Shown here in pieces: positions 47,031 through 56,868 of a stretch of DNA of 64,000 nt. Below the pieces are notes generated by a model that made no database searches, was not told the DNA's origin, and saw nothing but the letters and a program-made list of their open reading frames with translations. The DNA is from Actinomycetes bacterium (GTDB lineage: Bacteria > Actinomycetota > Acidimicrobiia > Acidimicrobiales > RAAP-2): contig JAJYWF010000001.1 in assembly GCA_021791635.1 (NCBI GenBank), positions 39,680 through 103,679 on the forward strand, in the 5' to 3' direction. Every line of letters starts with the position of its first letter. Position 1 is the stretch's first letter. The position numbers and the translations under genes were made by a program.

Positions 47031-47672
47031 TCACGCTGCTCCCACGGCTTCAAGTGAGGGAGTGTCCCGGACCACGATGACCTCGTCGATGACCCCGTAG
47101 GCGACCGCTTCTTCGGCGGTCATGACGAAGTCCCGGTCGGTGTCCTTGGAGACCTTCTCGTGCGACTGACCCGTATCGGCCGCAAGCATGCCGGTCAGCA
47201 GATCTCTCATGCGGAGGATCTCCTTGGCCTGAAGCTCGATGTCGCTAGCCTGGCCCTCGACGCCGCCGAACGGCTGGTGGAGAAGTACCCTGGCATGGGG
47301 AAGGGCGAACCTCTTCTGATGGGCCCCAGCTGCCAACAGCACGGCCGCGGCAGATGCTGCCTGACCGAAACAGAACGTCGACACGTCCGGCTTGATGTAC
47401 TTCATAGTGTCATAGATGGCGAAAAGCGCAGTGATGTCGCCACCTGGTGAATTGATGTAGAGGTGGATGTCCTTCTCTGGCTCTTCGGACTCGAGAAACA
47501 GCAGCTGCGCGCACACCAGGTTCGCCACCGTGTCATCGATGGGAGTACCCAGAAAGATGATCCGGTCCTTCAGAAGGCGCGAGTACAGGTCGTAAGCGCG
47601 CTCACCTCGATTCGAAGACTCAACCACGGTTGGGACGAGATAGTTGCTCGCTCTAACTGGCCACTCACTCAT
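47031..47672 (-). CDS. clpP: ATP-dependent Clp protease proteolytic subunit ClpP
   Basis: ClpP is the serine peptidase of the ClpXP complex. The 213-residue protein has the catalytic Ser107 in [14 protein letters not shown], His132 in [15 protein letters not shown] and the Asp of KDTDRD near 177-181. [18 protein letters not shown] is the usual oxyanion region. The gene overlaps the tig stop by 4 bases, so tig-clpP-clpX-folC forms one unit. Only one clpP is visible in this window; Actinomycetota often carry two, so a second may lie elsewhere. Confidence 0.97.
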   Translation of the reverse strand: MSEWPVRASNYLVPTVVESSNRGERAYDLYSRLLKDRIIFLGTPIDDTVANLVCAQLLFLESEEPEKDIHLYINSPGGDITALFAIYDTMKYIKPDVSTFCFGQAASAAAVLLAAGAHQKRFALPHARVLLHQPFGGVEGQASDIELQAKEILRMRDLLTGMLAADTGQSHEKVSKDTDRDFVMTAEEAVAYGVIDEVIVVRDTPSLEAVGAA

Positions 47673-49090
47673 TGTGCGTCTCCCTCGCTCGATGCCAGTG
47701 ACCTGTCCCCCGAAGTGTCATCTGTGTTCTCGCCTTCCGGGTTTGTCTCATCACCTCGAAGGACATTCCGAGGGACTTCGACACCGTCCTCATCCACCGC
47801 CTCGACATGCTCTAGGAGCCACTCCAGCGCCTTTGCCTTGCGCTGCTCCGAGCGTACTGCGGCCAGCCTTCCGGATTCTTCCAGCTGCCGGCGGAGCGCC
47901 GATGCCTTGAGATCCATTCTCGAGGCCGTCTCGGCGATCTCGTTGTCCAGTTCGTCCTCGGAGACTTCGATGCTCTCCTGGTCGGCCAGTGCCCTCAGGG
48001 CCAGATCGATCTTGACCGCCCGGAAAGCATCGACCCGAACCTCTGCCACCAAGTCATCTGCCGTTCGCCCGGTGAGCTCCAAGAACCGCTCGAACCCGAT
48101 CCCTTGCTCCTGGAGTCTGTGGACCAGGTCATGCACTCTCTGACGCACTTCGTCCTCGACCAGGACGGTCGGGACCTCGTCGTCCACGACAAGGTCGGCC
48201 AGCGCACCGACAGCCCGCTCCTGAAGCAGCAGTCGAGCCTGTGCGACCTTGGCCCTGTTCAACTTCTCGAGAAGGTCCTGACGAAGCTCGGCCAGCGTCG
48301 TGAATTCAGAGGATTCCGCCGCCCACTCATCGGTGAGCGGCGGCAGCAACTTCTCCCTTACCGCCTTGACTAGGACCCGGAATCCGGTTCGATCCTCTCC
48401 GTCGGCACCCAGAGGTTGCGCGGGTGCCCCTGCTTCGCCGCCTGCCGGGATCACGAGCACATCCCCGGGCTTGCATCCTCGGAGCTGATCGTCCAATCCA
48501 GGGACCAGGGTTCCCGATCCCAGTTCGTACGAGAAGTCCTCCAAGCCTTCGTTCGACTCCCCCCCGTCATGGTGGCGCCGCAGATCGATGGTCACACGAT
48601 CCCCGTCGACGGCTGGACGGTCGACGTCCACCAGCTCGGCGTCGGTGTCCCGGAGACGGTCGAGCTGGGAGTTGATCTCCTCGTCAGTGACCTCGGGCGA
48701 CGGGATGGTGACGCTCAATCCGGCATAGCCGGGAATCGAGACGATCGGACGCACGGCGACGACGGCGTCGAAGGCAAACGGCCCGCTCTCCTCACCTGCC
48801 GTGACATCGATCTCAGGGGGAGCGATCGGGTCCACCTCGGTATCGCGCACCGCCTGAGCGTAGAGATCAGGGATGGCGTCCCTCAGTGCCTCGAGGCGAA
48901 GCGCCGCTGCTCCCCCCATCCTCGCTTCGAGCACCTGCTGGGGCACCTTTCCTGGTCGGAATCCCGGCACCCTGATCTGCCGGCTGATCGATCGGACCGC
49001 CTCCTTCAGCACGGCGTCGACCTCGGACTCTTCAACCTCCACCGTCAGGCGGACCTTGTTCCCCTCCTCGGGAGCGCACGTCGCTTTCAT
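47669..49090 (-). CDS. tig: trigger factor
   Basis: Trigger factor is the ribosome-bound chaperone and peptidyl-prolyl isomerase. The start is ATG 49090 ([20 protein letters not shown]) with GGAGG seven bases upstream; the open frame up to 49243 has no family features. The ribosome-binding loop GFRPGKVP appears near residue 45. The PPIase domain is around 165-240 ([18 protein letters not shown]), and the helical C-terminal domain runs from about 260 to 450. The tail is acidic ([20 protein letters not shown]). Length of 473 residues is typical. Confidence 0.95.
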   Translation of the reverse strand: MKATCAPEEGNKVRLTVEVEESEVDAVLKEAVRSISRQIRVPGFRPGKVPQQVLEARMGGAAALRLEALRDAIPDLYAQAVRDTEVDPIAPPEIDVTAGEESGPFAFDAVVAVRPIVSIPGYAGLSVTIPSPEVTDEEINSQLDRLRDTDAELVDVDRPAVDGDRVTIDLRRHHDGGESNEGLEDFSYELGSGTLVPGLDDQLRGCKPGDVLVIPAGGEAGAPAQPLGADGEDRTGFRVLVKAVREKLLPPLTDEWAAESSEFTTLAELRQDLLEKLNRAKVAQARLLLQERAVGALADLVVDDEVPTVLVEDEVRQRVHDLVHRLQEQGIGFERFLELTGRTADDLVAEVRVDAFRAVKIDLALRALADQESIEVSEDELDNEIAETASRMDLKASALRRQLEESGRLAAVRSEQRKAKALEWLLEHVEAVDEDGVEVPRNVLRGDETNPEGENTDDTSGDRSLASSEGDAQ

Positions 49091-49334
49091 ACCGGAACCT
49101 CCACTGTACCGGTCCTCCTGGCGGTCCCCGACCATCCGGAAAGTCGGGTGCTTGACGGCCCCGACGGCTCGACCCCGAAATCCCAGCCCGCCTTCTGGCG
49201 ATCGAGCTGGTAGCTCCGAATTCGGTGCCCCAGGCTCCCGCAATCGACCGACCCACGCGGTGTGGCATGCAGATACAATGCGATCGGCAGTTTCAAAGGG
49301 CTATCGGTGTCGGCAGCGGGGAGGAGCAGTCCCA

Positions 49335-52300
49335 ATGAGCATGAGCGGGACGACTGAGACGCTGGCGGCGCCACAAGACATCTCCGGGGCCGTCACGAGC
49401 GTGATCGTGCGCTTCGTCCGGAGCCGTGCGGGCGAGGCCGGCGTAGCCCAGATGATGTACGAAGCCAATGACCGGCGTCCCATCGAGGTCCTCGAGGACC
49501 CGAGGAGCTGGAGCACCCACGAAGAGGCAGTAGCGCTGCTCAGCGCCGCCAGTCGCGTCGCTTCCGACCCGGAGATCGGGCGTCACGTTGGCGAGGAGAT
49601 GCTCCGCCAGCACGACGGGACCGATGTGGCCAATCTTCTCCGTTCCCTCGGGTCCCCGGCCGAACTGCTCCGCAATGTCACCGCGGCGGCGGCGAAATTC
49701 ACGACCGTATCGACCCTCGAACCACTCGAGGTGGGCGATGCCCACGCGGTGGTGCAAGCGCTCACTCGGCCGGGCTTCGCCCGCCACCAGTTCCTCTGCG
49801 ACTTCACCAAAGGGCTCCTCTCCCAGGTTCCGGTGCTCTTCGGTCTCGTGCCGGCCGCCGTGACCGAGACCGAGTGCCAGGCCCGCGGAGGGAGGTTCTG
49901 CCTCTACAGCGTGGCCTGGGAAGCGGGTCAATGGAGCTCGTTCGTGGACGAGCGTACGAGCTTGTACTCCATGGCCTGGAACCAGCAGGGCGTGGTCGAG
50001 GCGCGCTCGGAACTTGAAATGGACGCCGACACCCGTGTTTCCATGCTCCAAGAGCAGCTCCGTCAGATGGGAGAACGCCTGGAAGAGGTGTTCTCCACGG
50101 CGTCGGACCTGCTCTCGGGTGAAGACCTGCCTGAGCTGTTGTCCAGTATCACGCGCCGGGCTGCGGGGGCCGTCAATGCCCCGCGGTACCTGCTCGTGGT
50201 CCAAACGTCCCCTGAAGAGCCGCTGCAGCTGCACCACCACGGGTTCGCCGAGCACGAGGCCAGGGCTCTGGCCGACGAGCTGTGGCAGCCCCTTCCTGAT
50301 GACGCCGGCGGATCGCGTCTCATCGTGGACATTGCTTCGTCACGGCGTCGGTACGGCCGCCTTGCCGCCGTCTACCCCCCGGGCATGCGCTTCATGGAGA
50401 GGGAGCGGGAAATGTTCTCCCTCTATGCCAACTACGCCGCCACCGCATTGGACTTGGTGACCTCCCTCGCCGAGTCGCGGCGTTCCTCTGAGACCGCACG
50501 GGCGCTTCTGGACTTCTCGAAGGCGCTCTCCCGTGTCGGGTCCACCGACGAAGTGTCGCAGACTTTGGCCAACACCGTGCCGGCTGTCGCCCAGTGCGAG
50601 CGGGCATCGGTCCTGCTGTGGGACGCATTTGACCAGCAGCTCACCGTCAAGGCGATCTCAGGCACTGACCTGGGCCAGGATCGGGATTCGTCCGAGCCTG
50701 TCCTGCCCGTCACCGACGAGCCCATCATCTTCGACGTGGAGTTGGAAGTCGACTTCTTGGGCGAGGAAACCGACGGCAGCAGCCAGGCCTTCACGATCTC
50801 AATAGACGACACGCCGATGATCAACACCCTCATGGGTTCACGAGATCTCGTGGTCATCGACCGAAGCACCGAAGACCCCTTCCTTCGCGACGTGTTGGAC
50901 CGATTCGGCACGAGCGTGAGCATCATGACCCCACTGTTCTCGGATGAGGAATTCCTGGGGGTCGTCGCCGCGGAGTTCTTCAACCCCCCACCGACTGATC
51001 CCCGAATGGATCGAGACCTCCACGAGCGCCTTCGGGCCCTCGCCGACCAGGCAGTGACCGCATTCCAGAACGCCTGGCTGCTCGAACAGGTCGGCCACTT
51101 GGCCTGGCACGACGCCCTCACGGGCCTCCCGAACCGCCGCCTCCTTGAGGATCGCGTGCACCAGGAGCTCGAGAGGGCCAAGCGGGTGGGCGAACCATCT
51201 TCGATGTTCTTCGTCGACCTGGATCGCTTCAAGCGGGTCAACGACACCCTCGGCCACGCGGCCGGTGACGAGCTCATCCGGCAGGTCTCCGAACGCCTCA
51301 GGGACGTCGTCCGACGCCAAGACACGGTGGCACGGCTTGGCGGAGACGAGTTCGCCGTCCTTCTTCCGGGGCTCGCCGACATGTCGGGCATTCGCCAACT
51401 TTGCCGAAGGATGCTCGAGGTTCTCCACGAGCCCTACTCCATCCAGGGGATCGAGGTGTACACGTCGGCCAGTATCGGCGTCGCCGTCTACCCCGAGCAC
51501 GGGGAGACCTACGACGACCTCCTGAGCCACGCCGACGAGGCCATGTACCAGTCAAAGAGCAATGGCCGGAACACGTACACGATCTACGCCAACGACGGGT
51601 CCGAAATGGACACTCTGGCCCAGGACGCCCAACTGGAGGCGGACCTTCGGCATGCGGTGGAGCGGAACGAGCTGTTCGTTCTCTACCAACCGTACATCGA
51701 CCTCCACACGAACCAGGTCGTAGGGGTCGAAGCTCTGGTTCGGTGGCGTCACCCGGTGCGAGGCGTCCTCGAGCCGGCGCAGTTCATTCCTCGGGCCGAG
51801 GAGAGCGACGTCATCGTCGGGATCGACGCATTCGTCATCCACGAGGCGGTCCGCCAGATGCGGGAGTGGCTGGACGAGGAGCTGCCTCCGCTTCGGATGT
51901 CGGTCAACGTCTCTGGCAGGGACCTCCTCCATTCCGGGTTCGTCGACACGGTGCTTTCGGCTCTCGACGAATTCGCCATCGACCCAGACTGCCTCGAAGT
52001 GGAGATCACCGAACGGGTGGCGGTCGACAACGACGGGATTATGCGGGCGACCGCTGACCGCCTTCGCCAGCACGGCGTTCGATTCTCCATCGACGATTTC
52101 GGTACCGGCACCTCTTCGCTCCAGCAAGTCGCGGCATTCCCGGTCAGCACGCTCAAGATCGACCGCTCCTTCGTCCAGATTCTTGGTCCCTCTGACGAAT
52201 TGAACTCCCTGGCTTCGGCAATCATCGGAATGGCGGACAAGCTCGGGCTCGAGTGCGTGGCCGAAGGGGTCGAGAACTCGCACCAGAGCCGCGTGCTCCT

Positions 52301-52484
52301 CCAGCGCGGTTGCAACACCGCCCAGGGGTTCTTCTTCAGCCCTCCGTTGCTTCCCGGAGACGTTCGTCGAATGCTCGAGTCACCTGACGGTGACGGTGAC
52401 GGTGACGGTGACGGTGACGGCGACGGTGACGGCGACGCCTCACCGTATAGCGCCGTCGCCGATTCTCTGCTGCCGTTCAACTGA
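49335..52484 (+). CDS. multidomain c-di-GMP regulator: V4R-like, two GAF, GGDEF, EAL
   Basis: The 1049-residue protein starts at ATG 49335 with GAGGAG upstream. Residues 1-180 resemble a V4R-type small-molecule domain (TETECQARGGRFCLYSVAW). A coiled coil and two GAF-like domains (about 250-385 and 390-570) follow. GGDEF is intact at 669-673 (TVARLGGDEFAVLL), with an RxxD inhibitory site five residues upstream. EAL is intact at 799-801 (VGVEALVRWRHPVRG), with EITERV, IDDFGTGTSSL and KIDRSFV. It may therefore both make and cleave c-di-GMP. No TM segment is seen. It ends in a DGDGDG tail. A TACAAT at 49274-49279 is a possible -10, without a matching -35. Confidence 0.87.
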   Translation: MSMSGTTETLAAPQDISGAVTSVIVRFVRSRAGEAGVAQMMYEANDRRPIEVLEDPRSWSTHEEAVALLSAASRVASDPEIGRHVGEEMLRQHDGTDVANLLRSLGSPAELLRNVTAAAAKFTTVSTLEPLEVGDAHAVVQALTRPGFARHQFLCDFTKGLLSQVPVLFGLVPAAVTETECQARGGRFCLYSVAWEAGQWSSFVDERTSLYSMAWNQQGVVEARSELEMDADTRVSMLQEQLRQMGERLEEVFSTASDLLSGEDLPELLSSITRRAAGAVNAPRYLLVVQTSPEEPLQLHHHGFAEHEARALADELWQPLPDDAGGSRLIVDIASSRRRYGRLAAVYPPGMRFMEREREMFSLYANYAATALDLVTSLAESRRSSETARALLDFSKALSRVGSTDEVSQTLANTVPAVAQCERASVLLWDAFDQQLTVKAISGTDLGQDRDSSEPVLPVTDEPIIFDVELEVDFLGEETDGSSQAFTISIDDTPMINTLMGSRDLVVIDRSTEDPFLRDVLDRFGTSVSIMTPLFSDEEFLGVVAAEFFNPPPTDPRMDRDLHERLRALADQAVTAFQNAWLLEQVGHLAWHDALTGLPNRRLLEDRVHQELERAKRVGEPSSMFFVDLDRFKRVNDTLGHAAGDELIRQVSERLRDVVRRQDTVARLGGDEFAVLLPGLADMSGIRQLCRRMLEVLHEPYSIQGIEVYTSASIGVAVYPEHGETYDDLLSHADEAMYQSKSNGRNTYTIYANDGSEMDTLAQDAQLEADLRHAVERNELFVLYQPYIDLHTNQVVGVEALVRWRHPVRGVLEPAQFIPRAEESDVIVGIDAFVIHEAVRQMREWLDEELPPLRMSVNVSGRDLLHSGFVDTVLSALDEFAIDPDCLEVEITERVAVDNDGIMRATADRLRQHGVRFSIDDFGTGTSSLQQVAAFPVSTLKIDRSFVQILGPSDELNSLASAIIGMADKLGLECVAEGVENSHQSRVLLQRGCNTAQGFFFSPPLLPGDVRRMLESPDGDGDGDGDGDGDGDGDASPYSAVADSLLPFN
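52387..52438. repeat. ggtgac hexanucleotide microsatellite
   Basis: Eight to nine near-perfect six-base units (gacggt, with two gacggc variants) at the end of the EAL gene encode a poly(Asp-Gly) tail. Period six preserves the frame, so slippage would change only tail length. Confidence 0.9.
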
Positions 52485-52651
52485 CACCCAGCGCTCCTTC
52501 GCTGGTCTGATCACTGAAGCCAGACCGTCACTCGGGACGGCGGCGTCGTACCATCCCCCCTTCGGCTCCACACGGGCGGTAGCGTCGACCCGTCTCGGTT
52601 CGGGGGACAGCCGGGGCCACCCGGAGACGACCAGCATTGAGAGGAGCAGAC

Positions 52652-52804
52652 ATGGCGGAATACGAGGGGTACTGCGTGAAGTGCCGCGAGAAGCGGACGT
52701 TCGACGGCCAGGAGGTCGAGCTGGCCAACGGTCGGCGCGCCGCACAGGGTGCATGCCCCACCTGCGGCACCAAGATGAACCGCATCCTGGGCAAGAAGTC
52801 CTGA
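52652..52804 (+). CDS. small zinc-ribbon protein, DUF5679
   Basis: The 50-residue protein has MAEYEGYCVKCREKRTFDGQ and CPTCGTKMNRILGKK, so two CxxC knuckles (8-11 and 35-38) make a zinc ribbon. It matches the DUF5679 pattern common in Actinomycetota, whose function is unknown. GAGGAG lies 8 bases before the ATG at 52652. A strong hairpin overlaps its stop codon. It stands alone, between a c-di-GMP gene and tRNA-Pro. Confidence 0.85.
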   Translation: MAEYEGYCVKCREKRTFDGQEVELANGRRAAQGACPTCGTKMNRILGKKS

Positions 52805-52846
52805 TCAACAGGGCGGCGGGGATTTTCGCTCGCCGCCCTGTTGATC
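52803..52846 (+). terminator. 16-base stem hairpin after the DUF5679 gene
   Basis: Perfect arms at 52803-52818 and 52831-52846 (core cagggcggcg / cgccgccctg) surround a 12-base loop. The left arm starts inside the stop codon. The loop, not the flank, carries the T-run, so it is a strong hairpin without a downstream T-tract. Confidence 0.7.
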
Positions 52847-52922
52847 GCTCCCGGTGGCAGGGGGTCCCTGCTGGCCGCGCCTGAGCTCTCACGCGTTAGC
52901 ATCGAACGGAGATCACCAGCCG

Positions 52923-52998
52923 CGGGGAGTGGCGCAGATGGCAGCGCGCCTGCTTTGGGGGCAGGAAGTCGGGGGTTCAAGTCCCCCCTCCCCGACCA
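52923..52998 (+). tRNA. tRNA-Pro(TGG)
   Basis: A full cloverleaf is present: acceptor CGGGGAG/CTCCCCG, D stem GCGC/GCGC, anticodon stem CCTGC/GCAGG with loop TTTGGGG (anticodon TGG), and T arm GGGGG-TTCAAGT-CCCCC. Discriminator A is followed by an encoded CCA. TGG reads CCA and other proline codons. Confidence 0.95.
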
Positions 52999-53199
52999 CG
53001 AAGGTCACGAAGGTCTTGACGGGTTGCGTGGGGATCTCTTCAGCTTCGTGCCAGGCGGTCCCGGAGCTCGACGACGACCATGGCCTCGAGGGTCGGCCAG
53101 CAGCGAGGGAGCTTGGTTCGTGACCCCGTCGACACCGGGCGGGTGCCGGCTCGGTCAGGTTTGCTCGCCCATGCCACCGGAGCCGGGCCGGGGATCGGA

Positions 53200-54927
53200 T
53201 CAAGCCCCGAGGGAAAACTTTCCCGCCAGCTCGGTCGCGGGCACCGGGCGGGAGAACAGGTAACCCTGTGCGTAGTCGCAACCAAGGTGTCTTAGGACAT
53301 CCAACTGTGCTTCCGTTTCGACCCCTTCGGCGACAACCCGGAGACCGAGGGCGTGAGCCAAGTTGATCACCGCCGCCACGATCTCGCTTCCCTGCTCGTT
53401 CCCTAGCTCGTCTACGAAGGACTTGTCGACTTTCAAGATGTCCAAGGGAAAGCGCTGCAGGTAGCTCAGCGAGGAATAGCCGGTCCCGAAGTCGTCGATC
53501 GCAAGCGACACGCCGATGCTCTTCAGTGCTCGAAGCACGCCGAGCGCCGCAATGGCATCACGCATCAGGGCACTTTCGGTGATCTCGAGGGTGAGGTTCT
53601 CAGGCGGCAACCCCGTCCCTTTCAGGATGTCTTCGACCGTCGTCACAATTCCGGGATGATCAATCTGTCGAGCGGACAGGTTCACTTCCATCATCCCCGA
53701 ATCATCGCTGTCACCGTGGCTCCGCCAATTTCGAAGTTGGCTGCATGCTTCTTCGAGCACCCAGGCCCCAATCGGGATAATCAACCCGCTCTCCTCTGCC
53801 ACCGGGATGAAGCGATCCGGCGCAACCAGACCCTGTTCGGGGTGCTGCCAACGAATGAGAGCTTCGACACCTATCGTCGCCGAGGCCGAGATATCGACGA
53901 CCGGCTGGTAGAAGAGGGTGAGCTCTCGGCGGTCCAATGCCCGGTGAAGAGAGTGCTCGGTGGTCATCCTCTCCACCACGAGGGCCCGCATGGCATCTCC
54001 GAACAGTCGCTTTCCCTTGCCTCCCAACCCCTTCGCTTCATGCATCGCCGCGTCGGCGTTCGACAGGAGCTGCGACGCATCGCAGTCCCGCCGATCGGTC
54101 GAAGCTATCCCGGCACTCGCCGTGAGAAAGATCTCGCTCTCGCCCACATCGATAGGCTCCTCGATCGATTCCAAAGCCACTTCGGCGAATGCGTCGGCCA
54201 GATCTCCGGCCTGTGCCGCTGGATGCTCGAACATGGCCAGGAATTCATCACCTCCCAGCCGACAGAGCATGGGTCGCACCCCGCCGCCGGCCAACCGCAG
54301 GCGGGACGCCACGGTCACCAGCACGTCGTCACCTACGTCATGGCCCAGCGCGTCGTTGATCGCCTTGAACCGGTCGAGGTCGATCACCACCACGGCCACG
54401 GACCCGGTACTCCCTCCCAGGTCGTCGATCGCCACCCCGAGACGGCGCATGAACAGTGCACGGTTCGGAAGCCCGGTCAACTGATCGTGCAGCCGATCGC
54501 GGTCGAGGACCTCGGGTGAGGGGCCGTCTCCAGGCGTTGCTATCCGAAAGTACCCACCGAGCCGGAAATCCGCATCGATGCGGGTGGCAAAGACCATGCC
54601 GCTGGTCAGCAACATGCGCCCATCCTTGTGGCGGACGTCGATTGCGAGATTCGGGAAGATGCGCATCATCTCGGCCAAGCTGACGTTCTCGGCCTCGGCC
54701 ATGGCCCTGAACACGGATACACCCTGTTCTACGACGTCAGTGGCCTGCTCACCGATGATCCCGAACACCGAGCGGCCGAGGAGCTCGGATCGACGCCATC
54801 CGAACAGCCGTTCGGCTTCGCCGTTCCACTCGGTGATGAGGCAGTTGCCGTCGATCTCGACGAACGCGTCAGGGCAACTCTCGATAACCTGCTGGAACCG
54901 CCACGCAGCATCGTTCGTGCGGACCAC
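53200..54927 (-). CDS. PAS-GGDEF-EAL c-di-GMP protein
   Basis: The 575-residue protein starts at GTG 54927, with GAGGGGGG four bases upstream; the frame runs on to 55233 without domain features. A PAS domain (ESCPDAFVEIDGNCLITEWN) is at about 10-130. GGDEF is intact at 225-229 (CRLGGDEFLAMFEH), but the RxxD inhibitory site is absent (GVRP at that place). EAL at 355-357 (IGVEALIRWQHPEQG) is intact with EITESALM, IDDFGTGYSS, KVDKSFVDEL and AEGVETEAQ. It is soluble by prediction. It is convergent with the tRNA-Pro side. The 201 bases between them show no gene. Confidence 0.9.
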   Translation of the reverse strand: MVRTNDAAWRFQQVIESCPDAFVEIDGNCLITEWNGEAERLFGWRRSELLGRSVFGIIGEQATDVVEQGVSVFRAMAEAENVSLAEMMRIFPNLAIDVRHKDGRMLLTSGMVFATRIDADFRLGGYFRIATPGDGPSPEVLDRDRLHDQLTGLPNRALFMRRLGVAIDDLGGSTGSVAVVVIDLDRFKAINDALGHDVGDDVLVTVASRLRLAGGGVRPMLCRLGGDEFLAMFEHPAAQAGDLADAFAEVALESIEEPIDVGESEIFLTASAGIASTDRRDCDASQLLSNADAAMHEAKGLGGKGKRLFGDAMRALVVERMTTEHSLHRALDRRELTLFYQPVVDISASATIGVEALIRWQHPEQGLVAPDRFIPVAEESGLIIPIGAWVLEEACSQLRNWRSHGDSDDSGMMEVNLSARQIDHPGIVTTVEDILKGTGLPPENLTLEITESALMRDAIAALGVLRALKSIGVSLAIDDFGTGYSSLSYLQRFPLDILKVDKSFVDELGNEQGSEIVAAVINLAHALGLRVVAEGVETEAQLDVLRHLGCDYAQGYLFSRPVPATELAGKFSLGA

Positions 54928-55170
54928 GATCCCCCCTCGTCCCCACGGGTCCGCGCCTTGCCAACGCTCCCCCGTGGACCGCCTTCGGGGCGCTCCCCGC
55001 CCCGCCGTAGAGTACCAATTCCCCGCCCTTCGATCTGCCGGGCGGTCACGCTTCCTCACCGTTTTACCACAGTTTTGATACCGAAGGCCCTGGCTCGACG
55101 GGAGTGGGAGCAGCGTGCCGGCCGGACATCCGAGGGACAGCCGCCAAGATGGCCCCACTGACCCCAGCCC

Positions 55171-56226
55171 GTGTACCGTGCCGGCGTGCCCGAAGTCACC
55201 GGAATCGCCCAGAAGGAGGCGTGGGACCACCACGTGCTTCCTCCGGTCGAGCTCGTACGTCCGGGCTTATGGTCGATCCCGGTCCCCATCCCCGACAATC
55301 CGCTCCGCTACGTACTGGTGTACCTCTTCGAGCTCGACCACGGGCTGGCCCTGGTGGACGCGGGGTGGAACACCGACGAAGCCTGGGAAGCTCTCAATCA
55401 CGGAGTGGCCGAGGCCGGAGGCACGATGAGTGACGTCCAGGCCGTCGTGGTGACGCACATCCATCCTGACCACTACGGACTGGCCGGCAGGGTCCGGGAG
55501 GCGTCGGGGGCCTGGGTGGGCCTCCATCCTGCCGACGCCGCCCTCCTGAGAGGCCGCTACGTGGAGACCGACGACCTCGTGGCCCGGATGACCGACCTTT
55601 TGGCCATGTCGGGCGTCCCCGAGGACAAGCTCCCCGATCTGGCGCACGCCTCCATGGAGATTCGATCGCTGGTGTCAATGGCCGAACCCGACGTCCTGCT
55701 GGACGACAACCAGAAGCTCGACCTGCCAGGTTGGGACCTCCAGACCATCTGGACCCCCGGACATTCTCCGGGACATATCTGCCTTGTCAGTCCACGCCAC
55801 CGCATTCTGCTGTCGGGAGACCACGTCTTGCCTCGAATCACGCCGAACATCTCCTTTCACAGTCAACAGGACTCGAATCCCCTCGGCGACTACCTCGAAT
55901 CGCTCGCTCGGCTCCGGTATCTCGATCCAGAAGAAGTCCTACCGGCCCACGAGTACCGGTTCACCGGATTGGCGACACGAATTGGAGAGATCGAGCGGCA
56001 CCACGGCGACCGGCTCACTTCCATCGAAAGGGCTCTGGCCCGGCAACCCGGCTCCTCTGCGTGGGAGCTCACGCTGTCGCTGGAGTGGTCGCGCCCCTGG
56101 GATGAGATCCCGTCCTTCATGCAACGGGCAGCGAACGGCGAGACGCTGGCACACCTGGTCCTCCTGGAGCGCCGCGGTCGGGTGAGGCGAGAGCCGGCGG
56201 TACCGACGCGCTTCTACCTCACCTGA
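55171..56226 (+). CDS. metallo-beta-lactamase fold hydrolase
   Basis: The 351-residue protein has the HxHxDH metal motif in VVVTHIHPDHYGLAGRV. A second motif is TPGHSPGHICLV, then LLSGDHVLPRITPNISFHSQ and the late His in VLPAHEYRF. This is the glyoxalase II-like group; the C-terminal part (SSAWELTLSLEWSRPWDEI) is a winged-helix-like domain found in LACTB2-type hydrolases. Substrate is unknown. The start at GTG 55171 is uncertain, and GTG 55186 is as good. It converges with the DedA gene 15 bases after its stop. Confidence 0.85.
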   Translation: MYRAGVPEVTGIAQKEAWDHHVLPPVELVRPGLWSIPVPIPDNPLRYVLVYLFELDHGLALVDAGWNTDEAWEALNHGVAEAGGTMSDVQAVVVTHIHPDHYGLAGRVREASGAWVGLHPADAALLRGRYVETDDLVARMTDLLAMSGVPEDKLPDLAHASMEIRSLVSMAEPDVLLDDNQKLDLPGWDLQTIWTPGHSPGHICLVSPRHRILLSGDHVLPRITPNISFHSQQDSNPLGDYLESLARLRYLDPEEVLPAHEYRFTGLATRIGEIERHHGDRLTSIERALARQPGSSAWELTLSLEWSRPWDEIPSFMQRAANGETLAHLVLLERRGRVRREPAVPTRFYLT

Positions 56227-56241
56227 TCCCCGAGATCCTGC

Positions 56242-56868
56242 TCATGGGTCCAACGGGCCAGGGAACTCCGCTTCAGCTACTTCAACGAGGGCTGCCAGTC
56301 GCCGGTGAACCAGTATCGCCGCCGCCACCACGATCAGCACTGCTGCCACTCCCACGGCAATGTCAACTGGCGTCGTCAGGCGAGTCAACGTCGAGCCGGC
56401 GTAGTACGCGCCGAAGGTGTAGATCGCTGCCCACACCACCCCGCCCATGGCGTTGAATGCCAGAAACCGTCGGTAACGCATGATGGCGACACCGGCCAGG
56501 AACGCCGCGTACGTTCGTAGGATCGATACGAACCGGCCGAAGAACACCACTTTGCCGCCATGTCGTGTGAAGAGGTAGCGAGCGACCTTGATCTTCGGTT
56601 CGTCAATCCGGATGTACCGCCCCCACCGGCGCAGTAGCCGATACCCCCCCCGCCTTCCAATGAGGTAGCCGACCGAATCACCGATGATGGCAGCAGCGCT
56701 GGCGACGACGAAGATGGCCGCCACTGACAGGTGACCCGTGGTCCCGGCATAGGTCGCCGCCGCGACCACCGCGGTCTCACCGGGAAGGGGCACGCCAAGG
56801 CTCTCCCCGGCCACCAGCCCGAAAACGGCAAGGTAGCCCCCGGTGTCGACCAGGTGTTGGATGCTCAC
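56242..56868 (-). CDS. DedA-family membrane protein
   Basis: DedA/SNARE-associated proteins are polytopic membrane proteins linked to lipid flipping and envelope homeostasis. From GTG 56868 the 208-residue product has four to five hydrophobic stretches and the family segments ESLGVPLPGETAVVAAATYA, GDSVGYLIGRRGGYRLLRRW and KVVFFGRFVSILRTYAAFLA. The GTG overlaps the stop of the upstream zinc-ribbon gene as GTGA. A longer frame to 56913 exists but is not needed. Confidence 0.9.
   Translation of the reverse strand: MSIQHLVDTGGYLAVFGLVAGESLGVPLPGETAVVAAATYAGTTGHLSVAAIFVVASAAAIIGDSVGYLIGRRGGYRLLRRWGRYIRIDEPKIKVARYLFTRHGGKVVFFGRFVSILRTYAAFLAGVAIMRYRRFLAFNAMGGVVWAAIYTFGAYYAGSTLTRLTTPVDIAVGVAAVLIVVAAAILVHRRLAALVEVAEAEFPGPLDP

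Noticed and set aside
48873..49334. Longer start of the V4R/GAF/GGDEF/EAL gene
   Set aside because: It would overlap the coding start of tig on the other strand and lacks domains; GAGGAG supports ATG 49335.
49258..49334. Promoter TACAAT upstream of the c-di-GMP gene
   Set aside because: A -10-like hexamer is there but no -35 at a suitable distance, so it is mentioned only in the gene entry.
52999..53199. Possible gene or riboswitch in the gap before the second c-di-GMP gene
   Set aside because: No frame has sensible composition, and I found no GEMM-like consensus or strong structure.
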